Positions 1 through 7,854 of a stretch of DNA of 64,000 nucleotides are shown here, piece after piece (the stretch's first letter is position 1; every line of letters starts with the position of its first letter). Source of the stretch: Flagellimonas ochracea (GTDB taxonomy: Bacteria; Bacteroidota; Bacteroidia; Flavobacteriales; Flavobacteriaceae); NCBI RefSeq assembly GCF_009903685.1, contig NZ_JAAABI010000005.1:62001-126000 (forward strand), in the 5' to 3' direction. The notes below the pieces were generated by a model. The model did not search any database. It was not told the origin of the DNA and saw only the letters and a program-made list of their open reading frames with translations. A program made the position numbers and the translations under genes.

Positions 1-267
1 GGAGAAAAATATGAGATAAGGGTGGGGGACCGAGAGATGGAAAAAGTCCTGGTAAACCAAGTGACAGATTCAACGATAATTGTGCTTCAGAATAAAACTG
101 AAATCACAATTAAAAAATCAATGGTCACCGAGAGTAAACTAAGAAAATTTTCCATGGGTAAAACCATAGCAGCTTGCACCCTTGGGGTATTGCTGACCAT
201 TGTAACCATAGGAACTATCTCTTGGTCGAGTGGAAGCGGAAATGGAGCAACCTTTGAATGTTGCTAA
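1..267 (+). CDS. C-terminal end of a membrane protein, 5' end outside window
   Basis: The frame is open from base 1 to a TAA at 265-267, so this is probably the end of a longer gene rather than a small gene starting at the GTG at 22 or ATG at 37. The visible part is a charged, beta-rich stretch (KTEITIKKS and similar) followed by one hydrophobic segment (about GKTIAACTLGVLLTIVTIGT) and a short tail ending in ECC. Secreted or membrane proteins of Bacteroidetes often look like this, but I do not recognise the family. Its stop overlaps the stop of the convergent M3 peptidase gene by a few bases. Confidence 0.5.
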   Translation, partial: GEKYEIRVGDREMEKVLVNQVTDSTIIVLQNKTEITIKKSMVTESKLRKFSMGKTIAACTLGVLLTIVTIGTISWSSGSGNGATFECC

Positions 268-2294
268 TTTTGTATCTTAAGTAATCCCGCTCTTTCCAAT
301 AATGCATCAATGTTAGGTTCCGCACCTCTAAATCGCTTATAAAGTACCATGGGGTTTTCCGTTCCCCCTTTGGACAGGATGTGTTTCTTGAATTTATCTG
401 CAATGTTCCTATTGAATATACCTTGCTTCTTGAAATGGGCAAAGGCATCTGCATCCAATACTTCTGCCCACTTGTAGCTATAATAGCCTGATGAGTACCC
501 ACCTTGAAAAATATGGGAGAATGATGTACTCATGCACGTTTCTGCTGTTTCTGGAAACAATTTGGTACCCTTAAATGCTTCAACTTCATGAGCCTTCACA
601 TTTTCGATTTTAGAAGGGTCTTTTCCATGCCAGGCCATATCCAGAAAACCAAAGCTCAATTGACGAACCGTGGCCATACCTTCTTGAAAGGTAGCGGATT
701 CCTTGATTTTTTCCACCAGTTCCATGGGTATCAATTCACCTGTTTCATAATGATGGGCAAAAAGCTCCAAAGCTTCTCGCTCATAGCACCAGTTCTCCAT
801 GATTTGACTGGGCAACTCTACAAAGTCCCAGTACACGGAAGTTCCGGACAGCCCTGGATAGACGGTGTTCGCCAACATACCATGCAATCCATGCCCAAAT
901 TCGTGAAACAAGGTGGTTACCTCATTAAATGTGAGCAAAGACGGTTTGGATTCTGTAGATCGGGTAAAATTACAGACATTGGAAATGTGGGGCCTGTTGT
1001 TTTTGCCATTTTGCTGATACTGGGGTTTGTAGGAAGTCATCCAAGCGCCACCTCGTTTTCCAGGTCTGGGATGAAAATCGGCGTAAAACAAGGAAATGAA
1101 TTCTCCGGAATCATCATAAACTTCAAAGGTTTTTACTTCTTCATGGTACTTGTCCACATCAAAAACTTCTTTGAAATGCAAGCCAAACAACTTCTCGGAT
1201 ACTTTGAAAACGCCCGAAATGACATTTTCCAATTTAAAATAGGGCTTCAATATTTCATCATCCAAATTAAACAGCTTCTGTTTTAACTTTTCAGAATAAT
1301 AGGCACTGTCCCATTTTTCCAATCGGTCAATGCCATCCAATTCCATGGCGAAAGTTTGTAATTGCTCAAATTCCCTTTTGGCCGCAGGTAATGCCTTTTC
1401 TAGAAGTTCATTAAGAAAATCCATAACCTTTTCCGGAGTTTCGGCCATACGTTCTTCCAAAACAAAATGGGTATTTGTCGGGTAGCCCAATAAATTGGCC
1501 CGCTCATATCGTAATCTTACAATTTGGAGCACATTTTCCCGATTGTCCAGTTCGTCATTATGAAATCCTTTACTGCCGAAAGCCAGGGACAATTTTTTAC
1601 GTAACTCCCTGTTCTCGGCATATTTCATAAAGGGGATGTAGCTGGGGTAGTCCAAAGTTATGAGCCAACCGTCCTTATCTTTTGATTTTGCCAACTGGGC
1701 CGCAGCCTCCTTTATTCCCTCGGGAAGTCCTTTCACATCTTCTTCGGAAGTGAGCAAAAGTTCATATTTATTGGTCTCTGCAAGCACATTTTCGCCAAAC
1801 TTGAGCTTCAATTGAGCTAATTCCGTATCGATTTTACGCAATCGCTTCTTGTCTTTTTCATTGAGATTAGCTCCATTGCGGCTGAATTTTTTATACCGCT
1901 TTTCCAATAGGGTGTCCTGTTCGGGCGTAAGGTCAAGAGTTGCCCTTTGGGCATAGACCGATTTTATCCTTTTGAAAAGCCCTGCGTTCAAAATAACGTC
2001 ATTATTAAATTCGGATAACCACGGGGAAACCTCTTGGGCTATTTTCTGGATTTCTTCATTGGTCTCTGCCGAATTTAAGTTGAAAAAGATACTTGAGATT
2101 CGGTCCAGTTGCTGCCCAGAAAATTCCAACGCCTCCAAGGTGTTCTTGAAAGTTGGAGGTTCAGGATTTTCCACGATTTCATCAATCTCTTTCTTGGCAT
2201 TTTCGATGGCTTTTAGAAAAGCAGGTTTAAAATGTTCGTTATTGATTTTTGAAAAAGGGGCCTGATCAAAAGATTTGAGCAATGGGTTATTCAT
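264..2294 (-). CDS. M3 family metallopeptidase (oligopeptidase A / Dcp type)
   Basis: A 676-residue zinc peptidase of family M3, which cleaves short peptides, probably in the cytoplasm since no signal peptide is visible. The zinc motif HEFGH lies at residues 464-468, and the third ligand is expected at Glu493 in the FVELPSQ motif, which is the normal spacing for the family. Length matches oligopeptidase A and peptidyl-dipeptidase Dcp; the sequence alone does not decide between the two. It is the last gene of a minus-strand run purK-purE-EF-hand protein-peptidase, and its ATG overlaps the stop of the gene before it by 8 bases. Its own TAG lies inside the stop region of the convergent gene at 1-267. 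Confidence 0.93.
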   Translation of the reverse strand: MNNPLLKSFDQAPFSKINNEHFKPAFLKAIENAKKEIDEIVENPEPPTFKNTLEALEFSGQQLDRISSIFFNLNSAETNEEIQKIAQEVSPWLSEFNNDVILNAGLFKRIKSVYAQRATLDLTPEQDTLLEKRYKKFSRNGANLNEKDKKRLRKIDTELAQLKLKFGENVLAETNKYELLLTSEEDVKGLPEGIKEAAAQLAKSKDKDGWLITLDYPSYIPFMKYAENRELRKKLSLAFGSKGFHNDELDNRENVLQIVRLRYERANLLGYPTNTHFVLEERMAETPEKVMDFLNELLEKALPAAKREFEQLQTFAMELDGIDRLEKWDSAYYSEKLKQKLFNLDDEILKPYFKLENVISGVFKVSEKLFGLHFKEVFDVDKYHEEVKTFEVYDDSGEFISLFYADFHPRPGKRGGAWMTSYKPQYQQNGKNNRPHISNVCNFTRSTESKPSLLTFNEVTTLFHEFGHGLHGMLANTVYPGLSGTSVYWDFVELPSQIMENWCYEREALELFAHHYETGELIPMELVEKIKESATFQEGMATVRQLSFGFLDMAWHGKDPSKIENVKAHEVEAFKGTKLFPETAETCMSTSFSHIFQGGYSSGYYSYKWAEVLDADAFAHFKKQGIFNRNIADKFKKHILSKGGTENPMVLYKRFRGAEPNIDALLERAGLLKIQN

Positions 2295-2688
2295 ATGGAT
2301 TTCTTGTTTTTTTATTTTTTAAAGGGTTCACAGCGATGTCAGTCAGCAAAAAAGCGAAGGAGACCAAGCCGGAAAAAATTGCAACGGTAACAAACGCAAA
2401 GGTTCTAGAGGTATCTTGTGTTGCCTTGTTCAAGGCCGCAAGGGCTTCATCCGTATATTCATTCAAGTCTACGAATCCATTTCCGTTTAGGTCAAAACTT
2501 TGGGCATGTCTCGTGATATAGTGCCAGCGAATTTCAACAGAAGTAAGAATCAGGACGTACATAACAAATGCCAACAGTGCGCTCCGATAAAAAACAACTA
2601 TATACGCATTTTGGATTTTCTTTCTCACCAAAAGGACGATGACAATGGCGAATACGCCTATCATTATGCCTATTTCGTTGTAGTTCAA
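2287..2688 (-). CDS. Small membrane protein with one EF-hand loop
   Basis: A 133-residue protein with two N-terminal hydrophobic segments (about residues 5-20 and 30-50), a soluble middle, and a third membrane segment near residues 95-118. Residues 66-77 (DLNGNGFVDLNE) form a complete 12-residue EF-hand calcium loop, with Asp at position 1 and Glu at 12. The family is not one I can name. It starts 18 bases after purE and its stop overlaps the peptidase start, so it is very likely co-transcribed with both. A calcium-sensing or calcium-stabilised membrane role is only inferred from the single loop. Confidence 0.75.
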   Translation of the reverse strand: MNYNEIGIMIGVFAIVIVLLVRKKIQNAYIVVFYRSALLAFVMYVLILTSVEIRWHYITRHAQSFDLNGNGFVDLNEYTDEALAALNKATQDTSRTFAFVTVAIFSGLVSFAFLLTDIAVNPLKNKKTRNPYE

Positions 2689-2706
2689 CCTTGGAACACG
2701 TGTTTA

Positions 2707-3195
2707 TTAGTTTCTTTTGACTTCTTCCGCACCTTTGATGACCTTTTCTTTAAGGCCTTGTTTATAGGCTTCAATCTTGTCCAGTACACATTTATCGGCA
2801 CTGCCAATAATCTGAGCTGCCAATATCCCGGCGTTTTTGGCTCCGTTCAGCGCCACGGTGGCCACGGGAACGCCTCCCGGCATTTGTAGAATGGAAAGAA
2901 TGGAATCCCATCCGTCAATAGAATTACTGCTTTTTACAGGTACTCCAATAACGGGCAGTGGAGATAAAGAAGCAACCATGCCAGGTAGGTGGGCCGCTCC
3001 TCCGGCACCTGCTATTATGACAGAAAATCCATTTTTATGGGCATTTTTGCCAAAATCAAACAGTTTTTCCGGTGTTCGATGGGCTGAAACAATATCCACT
3101 TCGACTTCAATATCAAATCCTTTTAAAATATCGATGGCTTCTTGCATAACGGGAAGGTCGCTGGTGCTTCCCATGATTACGGCTACTTTGCTCAT
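2707..3195 (-). CDS. purE: N5-carboxyaminoimidazole ribonucleotide mutase PurE
   Basis: PurE class I interconverts N5-CAIR and CAIR in de novo purine synthesis, acting on the product of PurK. The 162-residue length is typical. The signature GSTSD is at residues 9-13 and SAHR, which carries the catalytic His, at 37-40, followed by the GGAAHLPG segment. It starts 3 bases after the purK stop, so the two successive enzymes are translationally linked. Confidence 0.97.
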   Translation of the reverse strand: MSKVAVIMGSTSDLPVMQEAIDILKGFDIEVEVDIVSAHRTPEKLFDFGKNAHKNGFSVIIAGAGGAAHLPGMVASLSPLPVIGVPVKSSNSIDGWDSILSILQMPGGVPVATVALNGAKNAGILAAQIIGSADKCVLDKIEAYKQGLKEKVIKGAEEVKRN

Positions 3196-3198
3196 ATT

Positions 3199-4353
3199 TT
3201 AATTACTAACAACGTTTATGGTTTCCTTTACTTTTTGTGCCACTTCCCGAGCTCGGGCCATATTTTCATCCACAATGGTCACATGTCCCATTTTCCGAAA
3301 GGGACGGGTCTGTTTTTTACCATAAATATGTGGAGTTACGCCATCCATTTTTAGTATGGTTTCTATGTTTTCGTAAATCACATTGCCGGTATGACCTTCC
3401 GACCCTACCAAATTGACCATGATGCCCGCCACCTTACTGTCCGTTTTTCCCAACGGCAAGCCCAAAATGGCACGAATATGCTGTTCAAACTGGTTGGTGT
3501 AGCTGGCTTCAATGCTGTAATGTCCACTATTGTGCGGTCTCGGGGCCACCTCATTGACCAAGATCTCATCTTCCTGTGTTTGAAATAACTCCACCGCCAA
3601 TAACCCTATATGATTCATATGTTTTGATACTTGCAGCGCTACTTGTTGCGCTTTCTGGGCCACCTCATCTTCAATTCGGGCAGGACAGATTACATATTCC
3701 ACCTGATTGGCCTCCGGATGGAATTCCATTTCCACAACGGGATAAGTGTTGACCTCTCCGACGGTATTTCTAGCCACAATTACAGCAAGTTCATTTTTAA
3801 AATCCACCAACTGTTCTGCAATGCATTCCACATTGGGCAAGTCTTTTAAATCTTCCGGAGTCCTGACAATTTTCACCCCTTGTCCATCATAACCAAATTG
3901 CGCACTTTTCCATACAAAAGGGAGTTGGAGCCCTCCATTGGAAATACTGTCTTCAATCTCAGAGGTGTATGCAAAACGGGTAAAAGAGGCCGTGGGTATA
4001 TTGTGGTCCGTGTAAAACAATTTTTGAGTTGCCTTATTTTGTATCGTTCTTAAGGCTTTTGTGGGCGGATATACTTTCACACCCTCGTTTTCCAACTTCT
4101 CTAGGGCATCTACGTTTACGTTTTCAATCTCAATGGTGAGCACATCCACATCCTTTCCAAAATTGTACACCGCATCAAAATCCATCAGGCTTGCTTGTAC
4201 AAATTCATTGCAGGAAATCTTACAAGGGGCTTCAGGGGAAGCATCCATTACCTTGGTATGGATATCCCATTTTCGTGTTTCGTAGAGCAGCATTTTTCCC
4301 AACTGTCCACCTCCAAGAATACCCAGTTTAAATTTGGAAGAAAAAAATTGCAT
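3199..4353 (-). CDS. purK: N5-carboxyaminoimidazole ribonucleotide synthase PurK
   Basis: PurK carboxylates aminoimidazole ribonucleotide with ATP and bicarbonate in purine synthesis. This is an ATP-grasp enzyme of 384 residues when started at the ATG at 4353 (MQFFSSKF). The frame runs further upstream to 4419, but that extension is hydrophobic and unlike the family. The N-terminal nucleotide-like motif GGGQLG is at residues 14-19, and the ATP-grasp core includes NEVAPRPHNSGH. It is the first gene of the purK-purE-EF-hand-peptidase run. It diverges from the hpt-adk gene, and the two share a short promoter region of about 117 bases. Confidence 0.95.
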   Translation of the reverse strand: MQFFSSKFKLGILGGGQLGKMLLYETRKWDIHTKVMDASPEAPCKISCNEFVQASLMDFDAVYNFGKDVDVLTIEIENVNVDALEKLENEGVKVYPPTKALRTIQNKATQKLFYTDHNIPTASFTRFAYTSEIEDSISNGGLQLPFVWKSAQFGYDGQGVKIVRTPEDLKDLPNVECIAEQLVDFKNELAVIVARNTVGEVNTYPVVEMEFHPEANQVEYVICPARIEDEVAQKAQQVALQVSKHMNHIGLLAVELFQTQEDEILVNEVAPRPHNSGHYSIEASYTNQFEQHIRAILGLPLGKTDSKVAGIMVNLVGSEGHTGNVIYENIETILKMDGVTPHIYGKKQTRPFRKMGHVTIVDENMARAREVAQKVKETINVVSN

Positions 4354-4377
4354 TGGTCTTGCAGATTGGAATAAAAG

Positions 4378-4385
4378 CAAAAATA
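4378..4385 (-). promoter_or_regulatory. Possible -7 box for purK
   Basis: On the minus strand the sequence reads TATTTTTG, matching the Bacteroidetes -7 consensus TAnnTTTG, 24 bases before the purK ATG. A TTG at the -33 position is not well placed; the nearest one is about 25 bases upstream. Moderate-to-low confidence. Confidence 0.35.
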
Positions 4386-4438
4386 CATGAATTCCATGAA
4401 GCAGGGAAACCAACAGCAAAAACCACCCCTAAAAATGT

Positions 4439-4446
4439 TATCTTTG
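4439..4446 (+). promoter_or_regulatory. Likely -7 box for the hpt-adk operon
   Basis: TATCTTTG matches the Bacteroidetes -7 consensus TAnnTTTG and lies 24 bases before the TTG start of the fusion gene. No TTG is visible at the expected -33 spacing, so the promoter may be weak in that element. Confidence 0.45.
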
Positions 4447-4470
4447 CCAACCTGATAAATGGAAGACTAA

Positions 4471-5577
4471 TTGATCAAACTTCACGACAAATATTTTAAA
4501 CCTTTTTTAAAGGAAGAGCAGATTTTGGCCGCCATTGAAAAAATTGCTGGTGAAATCGCCAAGGATTATAATGAAGAGGTGCCCATATTTGTGGGGGTGC
4601 TGAACGGAGCTTTTATGTTTGTATCCGACTTTTTAAAGGCCTATCCGCATCCATGTCAAGTTTCATTTGTCCGACTAAGCTCCTATCAGGGCCTTACGTC
4701 CACTGGAATTGTAGAAACTTTGTTGGACATTCCTGAGGAAATGGACGGCAAAAGCGTCATTATTTTAGAAGACGTAGTGGATACGGGAAGAACTCTGAAG
4801 CAATTGGTGCATTTGTTCTCCCAGACCAACGTGAAAGAGTTTAAGATAGCCACCCTATTTTATAAATCTGAAATCTATAATGGTGAATATACCATCGACT
4901 ATATCGGAATGGAAATCCCAAACAATTTCATAGTCGGATACGGTTTGGACTATAATGAACTGGGGCGGAATCTAAGAGAAGTATACCAATTAAATCAAGC
5001 AGATATGATTAACCTAGTGCTTTTTGGAAAACCAGGAGCCGGCAAGGGTACCCAAGCGGGATTTTTAAAAGAAAAATACAATTTGAAGCATATTTCCACT
5101 GGTGATGTGTTCCGGTATAATATTAAAAACGGAACGGAGTTGGGAAAATTGGCCAAGTCTTATATCGATAAAGGGGATTTGGTGCCCGATGAGGTCACCA
5201 TAAACATGCTAAAGGACGAAGTGGAGAAAAACCCGGAAGCAGCAGGTTTTATTTTTGATGGTTTTCCAAGAACTACAGCTCAGGCAGAAGCTTTGGATAA
5301 TTTTTTGGAATCCAAGGATATGGGTATAAATGCCACCATTGCCCTTGAGGCCGATGATGATGTTTTGGTGGCGCGTTTATTGGAACGGGGTAAGAGCAGT
5401 GGTCGCTCCGATGACCAAGATGAGAACAAGATTCGCAATCGTTTTGATGAGTACAATCAAAAAACAGCTCCCTTAAAGGCTTACTACGAAAAGCAGGGCA
5501 AGTTTCACGCTGTAAATGGTATTGGGGAGATTGATGAAATTACGGAGCGATTGAGCAAAGTCATTGATTGTCTGTGA
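4471..5577 (+). CDS. adk: Fused hypoxanthine phosphoribosyltransferase-adenylate kinase
   Basis: One 368-residue reading frame carries two enzymes of purine metabolism. Residues 1 to about 175 are a type I phosphoribosyltransferase of HPRT type, with the PRPP loop EDVVDTGRT at 100-108; it would salvage hypoxanthine or guanine to nucleotides. Residues 179-368 are a complete short-form adenylate kinase with P-loop GKPGAGKGT at 186-194, FDGFPRT, and a short lid without zinc cysteines. The kinase part begins with its own Met179, which could serve as an internal start. The gene start is the TTG at 4471; the preceding in-frame codon is a stop and the N-terminus MIKLHDKYF fits HPRT proteins. The next gene overlaps its stop, with obg after that. 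I recall the same fusion in other Flavobacteriia. Confidence 0.93.
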   Translation: MIKLHDKYFKPFLKEEQILAAIEKIAGEIAKDYNEEVPIFVGVLNGAFMFVSDFLKAYPHPCQVSFVRLSSYQGLTSTGIVETLLDIPEEMDGKSVIILEDVVDTGRTLKQLVHLFSQTNVKEFKIATLFYKSEIYNGEYTIDYIGMEIPNNFIVGYGLDYNELGRNLREVYQLNQADMINLVLFGKPGAGKGTQAGFLKEKYNLKHISTGDVFRYNIKNGTELGKLAKSYIDKGDLVPDEVTINMLKDEVEKNPEAAGFIFDGFPRTTAQAEALDNFLESKDMGINATIALEADDDVLVARLLERGKSSGRSDDQDENKIRNRFDEYNQKTAPLKAYYEKQGKFHAVNGIGEIDEITERLSKVIDCL

Positions 5578-6116
5578 GAGCGCGATTCCTATTATTGATT
5601 CTTTTTTTTTATGCATTCCTATTCTCATGCGAAAGCAGAGGGTGGACAGAAGATATTCAGAATAGGGTAAACGTATACAACCGGAATGCACGGGAATTAG
5701 CGAATTATACCCTAGAATCAGGATCAACCGTAATTTTTGTTACAGAATATGCTGAGCAAGATGGTCTGAAGAAAACTCTTGCTCGACATTTTCAAGAGGA
5801 GACACTCAATTTTGAAAGGCATATTTTTACTGAAAACAACGAGATTGTTTATACCCAAAATATTGGTGTCGCACCGCAACTCAGAGATTTCAAAGCACAT
5901 GAATTTTTGATGTTCAATGAGCAGACTTTTTGGAAAAGTAAAGGTGTGGGCTTAAAACTTAATCAGCACGTGCCCACAGATGATATTGTAGTAAAAGAAG
6001 CGGCGCTGGAATTGTTGCATGGAGCCCAAGTAACGGAAAGGGAGTTGTCTGCAACGGATTATGACAAGATCTATAAATATCTTGATGAACTTGTATCCTC
6101 GAAACCCAAAAAATGA
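5574..6116 (+). CDS. Uncharacterised lipoprotein between adk and obg
   Basis: About 180 residues with an N-terminal hydrophobic stretch ending in a lipobox-like LFSC (Cys near residue 19), suggesting a membrane-anchored lipoprotein. The start is uncertain: GTG at 5574 gives a GTGA overlap with the adk stop, and TTG at 5568 is the alternative. The rest is mixed alpha/beta and acidic-basic without a motif I recognise. Its stop overlaps the obg start by 4 bases (ATGA), so the three genes form one operon. The function is unknown. Confidence 0.72.
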   Translation: MRARFLLLILFFYAFLFSCESRGWTEDIQNRVNVYNRNARELANYTLESGSTVIFVTEYAEQDGLKKTLARHFQEETLNFERHIFTENNEIVYTQNIGVAPQLRDFKAHEFLMFNEQTFWKSKGVGLKLNQHVPTDDIVVKEAALELLHGAQVTERELSATDYDKIYKYLDELVSSKPKK

Positions 6117-7114
6117 CAGAAGGCAATTTTGTAGATTACGTAAAAGTGCATATCTCTTCCGGGAATGGGGGTAAAGGCTCTGCGCACCTACGTCGCGAAA
6201 AGTTTGTTGCCAAAGGAGGTCCAGATGGTGGTGATGGTGGTCGCGGTGGCCATGTTATCCTGAAGGGAAACAAAAACCTCTGGACACTGATTCATTATAA
6301 GTTCAAAAGGCATTTTAAGGCTGGGCATGGCGAACATGGTGGTAAACAGCGAAGCACTGGGGCGGATGGCGAAGATGTGTATTTGGAAGTGCCTTTGGGA
6401 ACTGTGGTCCGCGATAGCGAAACCAACGCAGTTTTATTTGAAATTACAGAAGACCAGGAAGAAAAAATAGTATTGGAAGGTGGAAAAGGAGGCCGGGGAA
6501 ACTGGCACTTTAAAAGTGCTACAAACCAAACACCACGATATGCCCAACCAGGAATTCCAGGTCAGGAAAGTCAAATAACACTCGAATTAAAAGTATTGGC
6601 CGATGTAGGCCTCGTAGGATTTCCCAATGCGGGAAAGTCCACATTGCTCTCCGTAATGACCTCGGCCAAGCCCAAAATTGCCGATTATGAATTCACTACC
6701 CTAAAACCCAATTTGGGGATTGTAAAGTATCGGGATTTTAGAAGTTTTGTCATGGCCGATATTCCGGGTATAATAGAAGGAGCTGCAGAAGGCAAAGGTT
6801 TGGGACATTATTTCTTAAGGCATATAGAGCGCAATGCCACCTTACTTTTTCTAATACCTGCCGATAGCAACGATATCAGTCAGGAATATGCCATTCTATT
6901 GGATGAATTAAGGCGATATAACCCTGAACTCCTGGATAAAAATCGATTGGTGGCCATTTCCAAATGTGATTTACTGGATGAGGAGCTCATACAGGAGATG
7001 AAGGAAGATATGGAAGAAGATTTCAAAGATGTTCCCTATGTCTTTATTTCATCAGTCAGTCAATTGGGCATACAAGAGCTTAAGGATGCCCTCTGGAAGC
7101 TGTTGAACGAATAA
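6113..7114 (+). CDS. obg: Obg/CgtA GTPase
   Basis: A 333-residue Obg GTPase, a ribosome-associated factor for late 50S assembly and stress control. The glycine-rich Obg fold fills the first ~155 residues ([21 protein letters not shown]). The G domain follows with G1 GFPNAGKST at 169-177, the DIPG G3 motif, and SKCD as a variant G4 (usually NKxD). The C-terminal extension seen in some Obg proteins is absent, as is common in Bacteroidetes. It overlaps the upstream lipoprotein gene by 4 bases. Confidence 0.96.
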   Translation: MTEGNFVDYVKVHISSGNGGKGSAHLRREKFVAKGGPDGGDGGRGGHVILKGNKNLWTLIHYKFKRHFKAGHGEHGGKQRSTGADGEDVYLEVPLGTVVRDSETNAVLFEITEDQEEKIVLEGGKGGRGNWHFKSATNQTPRYAQPGIPGQESQITLELKVLADVGLVGFPNAGKSTLLSVMTSAKPKIADYEFTTLKPNLGIVKYRDFRSFVMADIPGIIEGAAEGKGLGHYFLRHIERNATLLFLIPADSNDISQEYAILLDELRRYNPELLDKNRLVAISKCDLLDEELIQEMKEDMEEDFKDVPYVFISSVSQLGIQELKDALWKLLNE

Positions 7115-7161
7115 CAGCAACCTCACTACGCTTTCAACCCGAATATTAATTATATTTATGT

Positions 7162-7701
7162 ATGCCAAGTAACTATAAAAAAAGTGTACTTACCCTAGTT
7201 TTGGGAGCCTTTTTAATGTCCTGTTCGGCGATTCGGGTGAATTATGATTATGACTCACAAACCGACTTTTCAGGTTATACCACCTATAACTACTTTTCTG
7301 ATATGCAAACGGGCTTGAGCGGATTGGACGAGAGAAGATTGATAAGGGCACTGGACTCTATGTTACAGTCCAAGGGATATCGGTTGACAGAAGAACCTGA
7401 TTTTTTCATCAACATTTTAAGTGAAGAATACAGAAGTGCACCCAATAGTGCTGTTGGGGTGGGTGTCGGTGGTACAGGACGAAATGTCGGTGGAGGCGTT
7501 TCCATAGGATTGCCCATTTCAAACTCAGGGATTCAACGCATGATTCAATTCGATTTTGTGGATGCACAGCGGGATATGCTGTTTTGGCAGGCATTCAGCG
7601 AGAGCGGTTTTAGGGACAATGCATCTCCCAGTGTCAGGGAAAGTCAACTAAGGGCCGTTGTAAAAAAGGTCTTTTCCAAATTTCCACCCAAGATAAAATA
7701 G
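7162..7701 (+). CDS. DUF4136 lipoprotein
   Basis: A 179-residue protein with a lipoprotein signal (lipobox around LMSC, Cys21) followed by the DUF4136 pattern. That pattern has an early DYDSQTDFSGYTTYNYF block, a middle stretch on paired residues (LIRALDSMLQSKGY), and a glycine-rich segment. DUF4136 proteins are envelope lipoproteins of unknown function, common in Bacteroidetes. It follows obg by 47 bases and may share its transcript or have a separate weak promoter. Confidence 0.85.
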   Translation: MPSNYKKSVLTLVLGAFLMSCSAIRVNYDYDSQTDFSGYTTYNYFSDMQTGLSGLDERRLIRALDSMLQSKGYRLTEEPDFFINILSEEYRSAPNSAVGVGVGGTGRNVGGGVSIGLPISNSGIQRMIQFDFVDAQRDMLFWQAFSESGFRDNASPSVRESQLRAVVKKVFSKFPPKIK

Positions 7702-7765
7702 TTTCCGCTTGTATTAGCTATATACCGTTGGTCATAATTTGAATAAGGTGGTCCATTTTGCAACA

Positions 7766-7773
7766 TATTTTTG
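7766..7773 (+). promoter_or_regulatory. Possible -7 box for the S9 peptidase gene
   Basis: TATTTTTG fits TAnnTTTG. The nearest upstream TTG is about 24 bases away, slightly too far for the usual -33 element, so this is only a weak call. Confidence 0.3.
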
Positions 7774-7854
7774 ATTTTGGTGTAACAACCGATAAAAAGT
7801 GGCGTCTTAATTTAAATGCCTGAGATCACTAACAATCAAATACAATCAAATAGA

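Noticed and set aside
588..1286. Long plus-strand open frame (232 codons) inside the M3 peptidase gene
   Set aside because: It is antisense to a gene with an intact zinc motif and has no recognisable protein features; a shadow frame.
4354..4419. N-terminal extension of PurK to 4419
   Set aside because: The added 22 residues are hydrophobic and unlike PurK; the ATG at 4353 gives the family length.
4459..4470. Three-codon leader peptide (ATG GAA GAC TAA) right before the hpt-adk TTG
   Set aside because: Too short to be meaningful and not supported by any other sign; noted only because it abuts the start codon.
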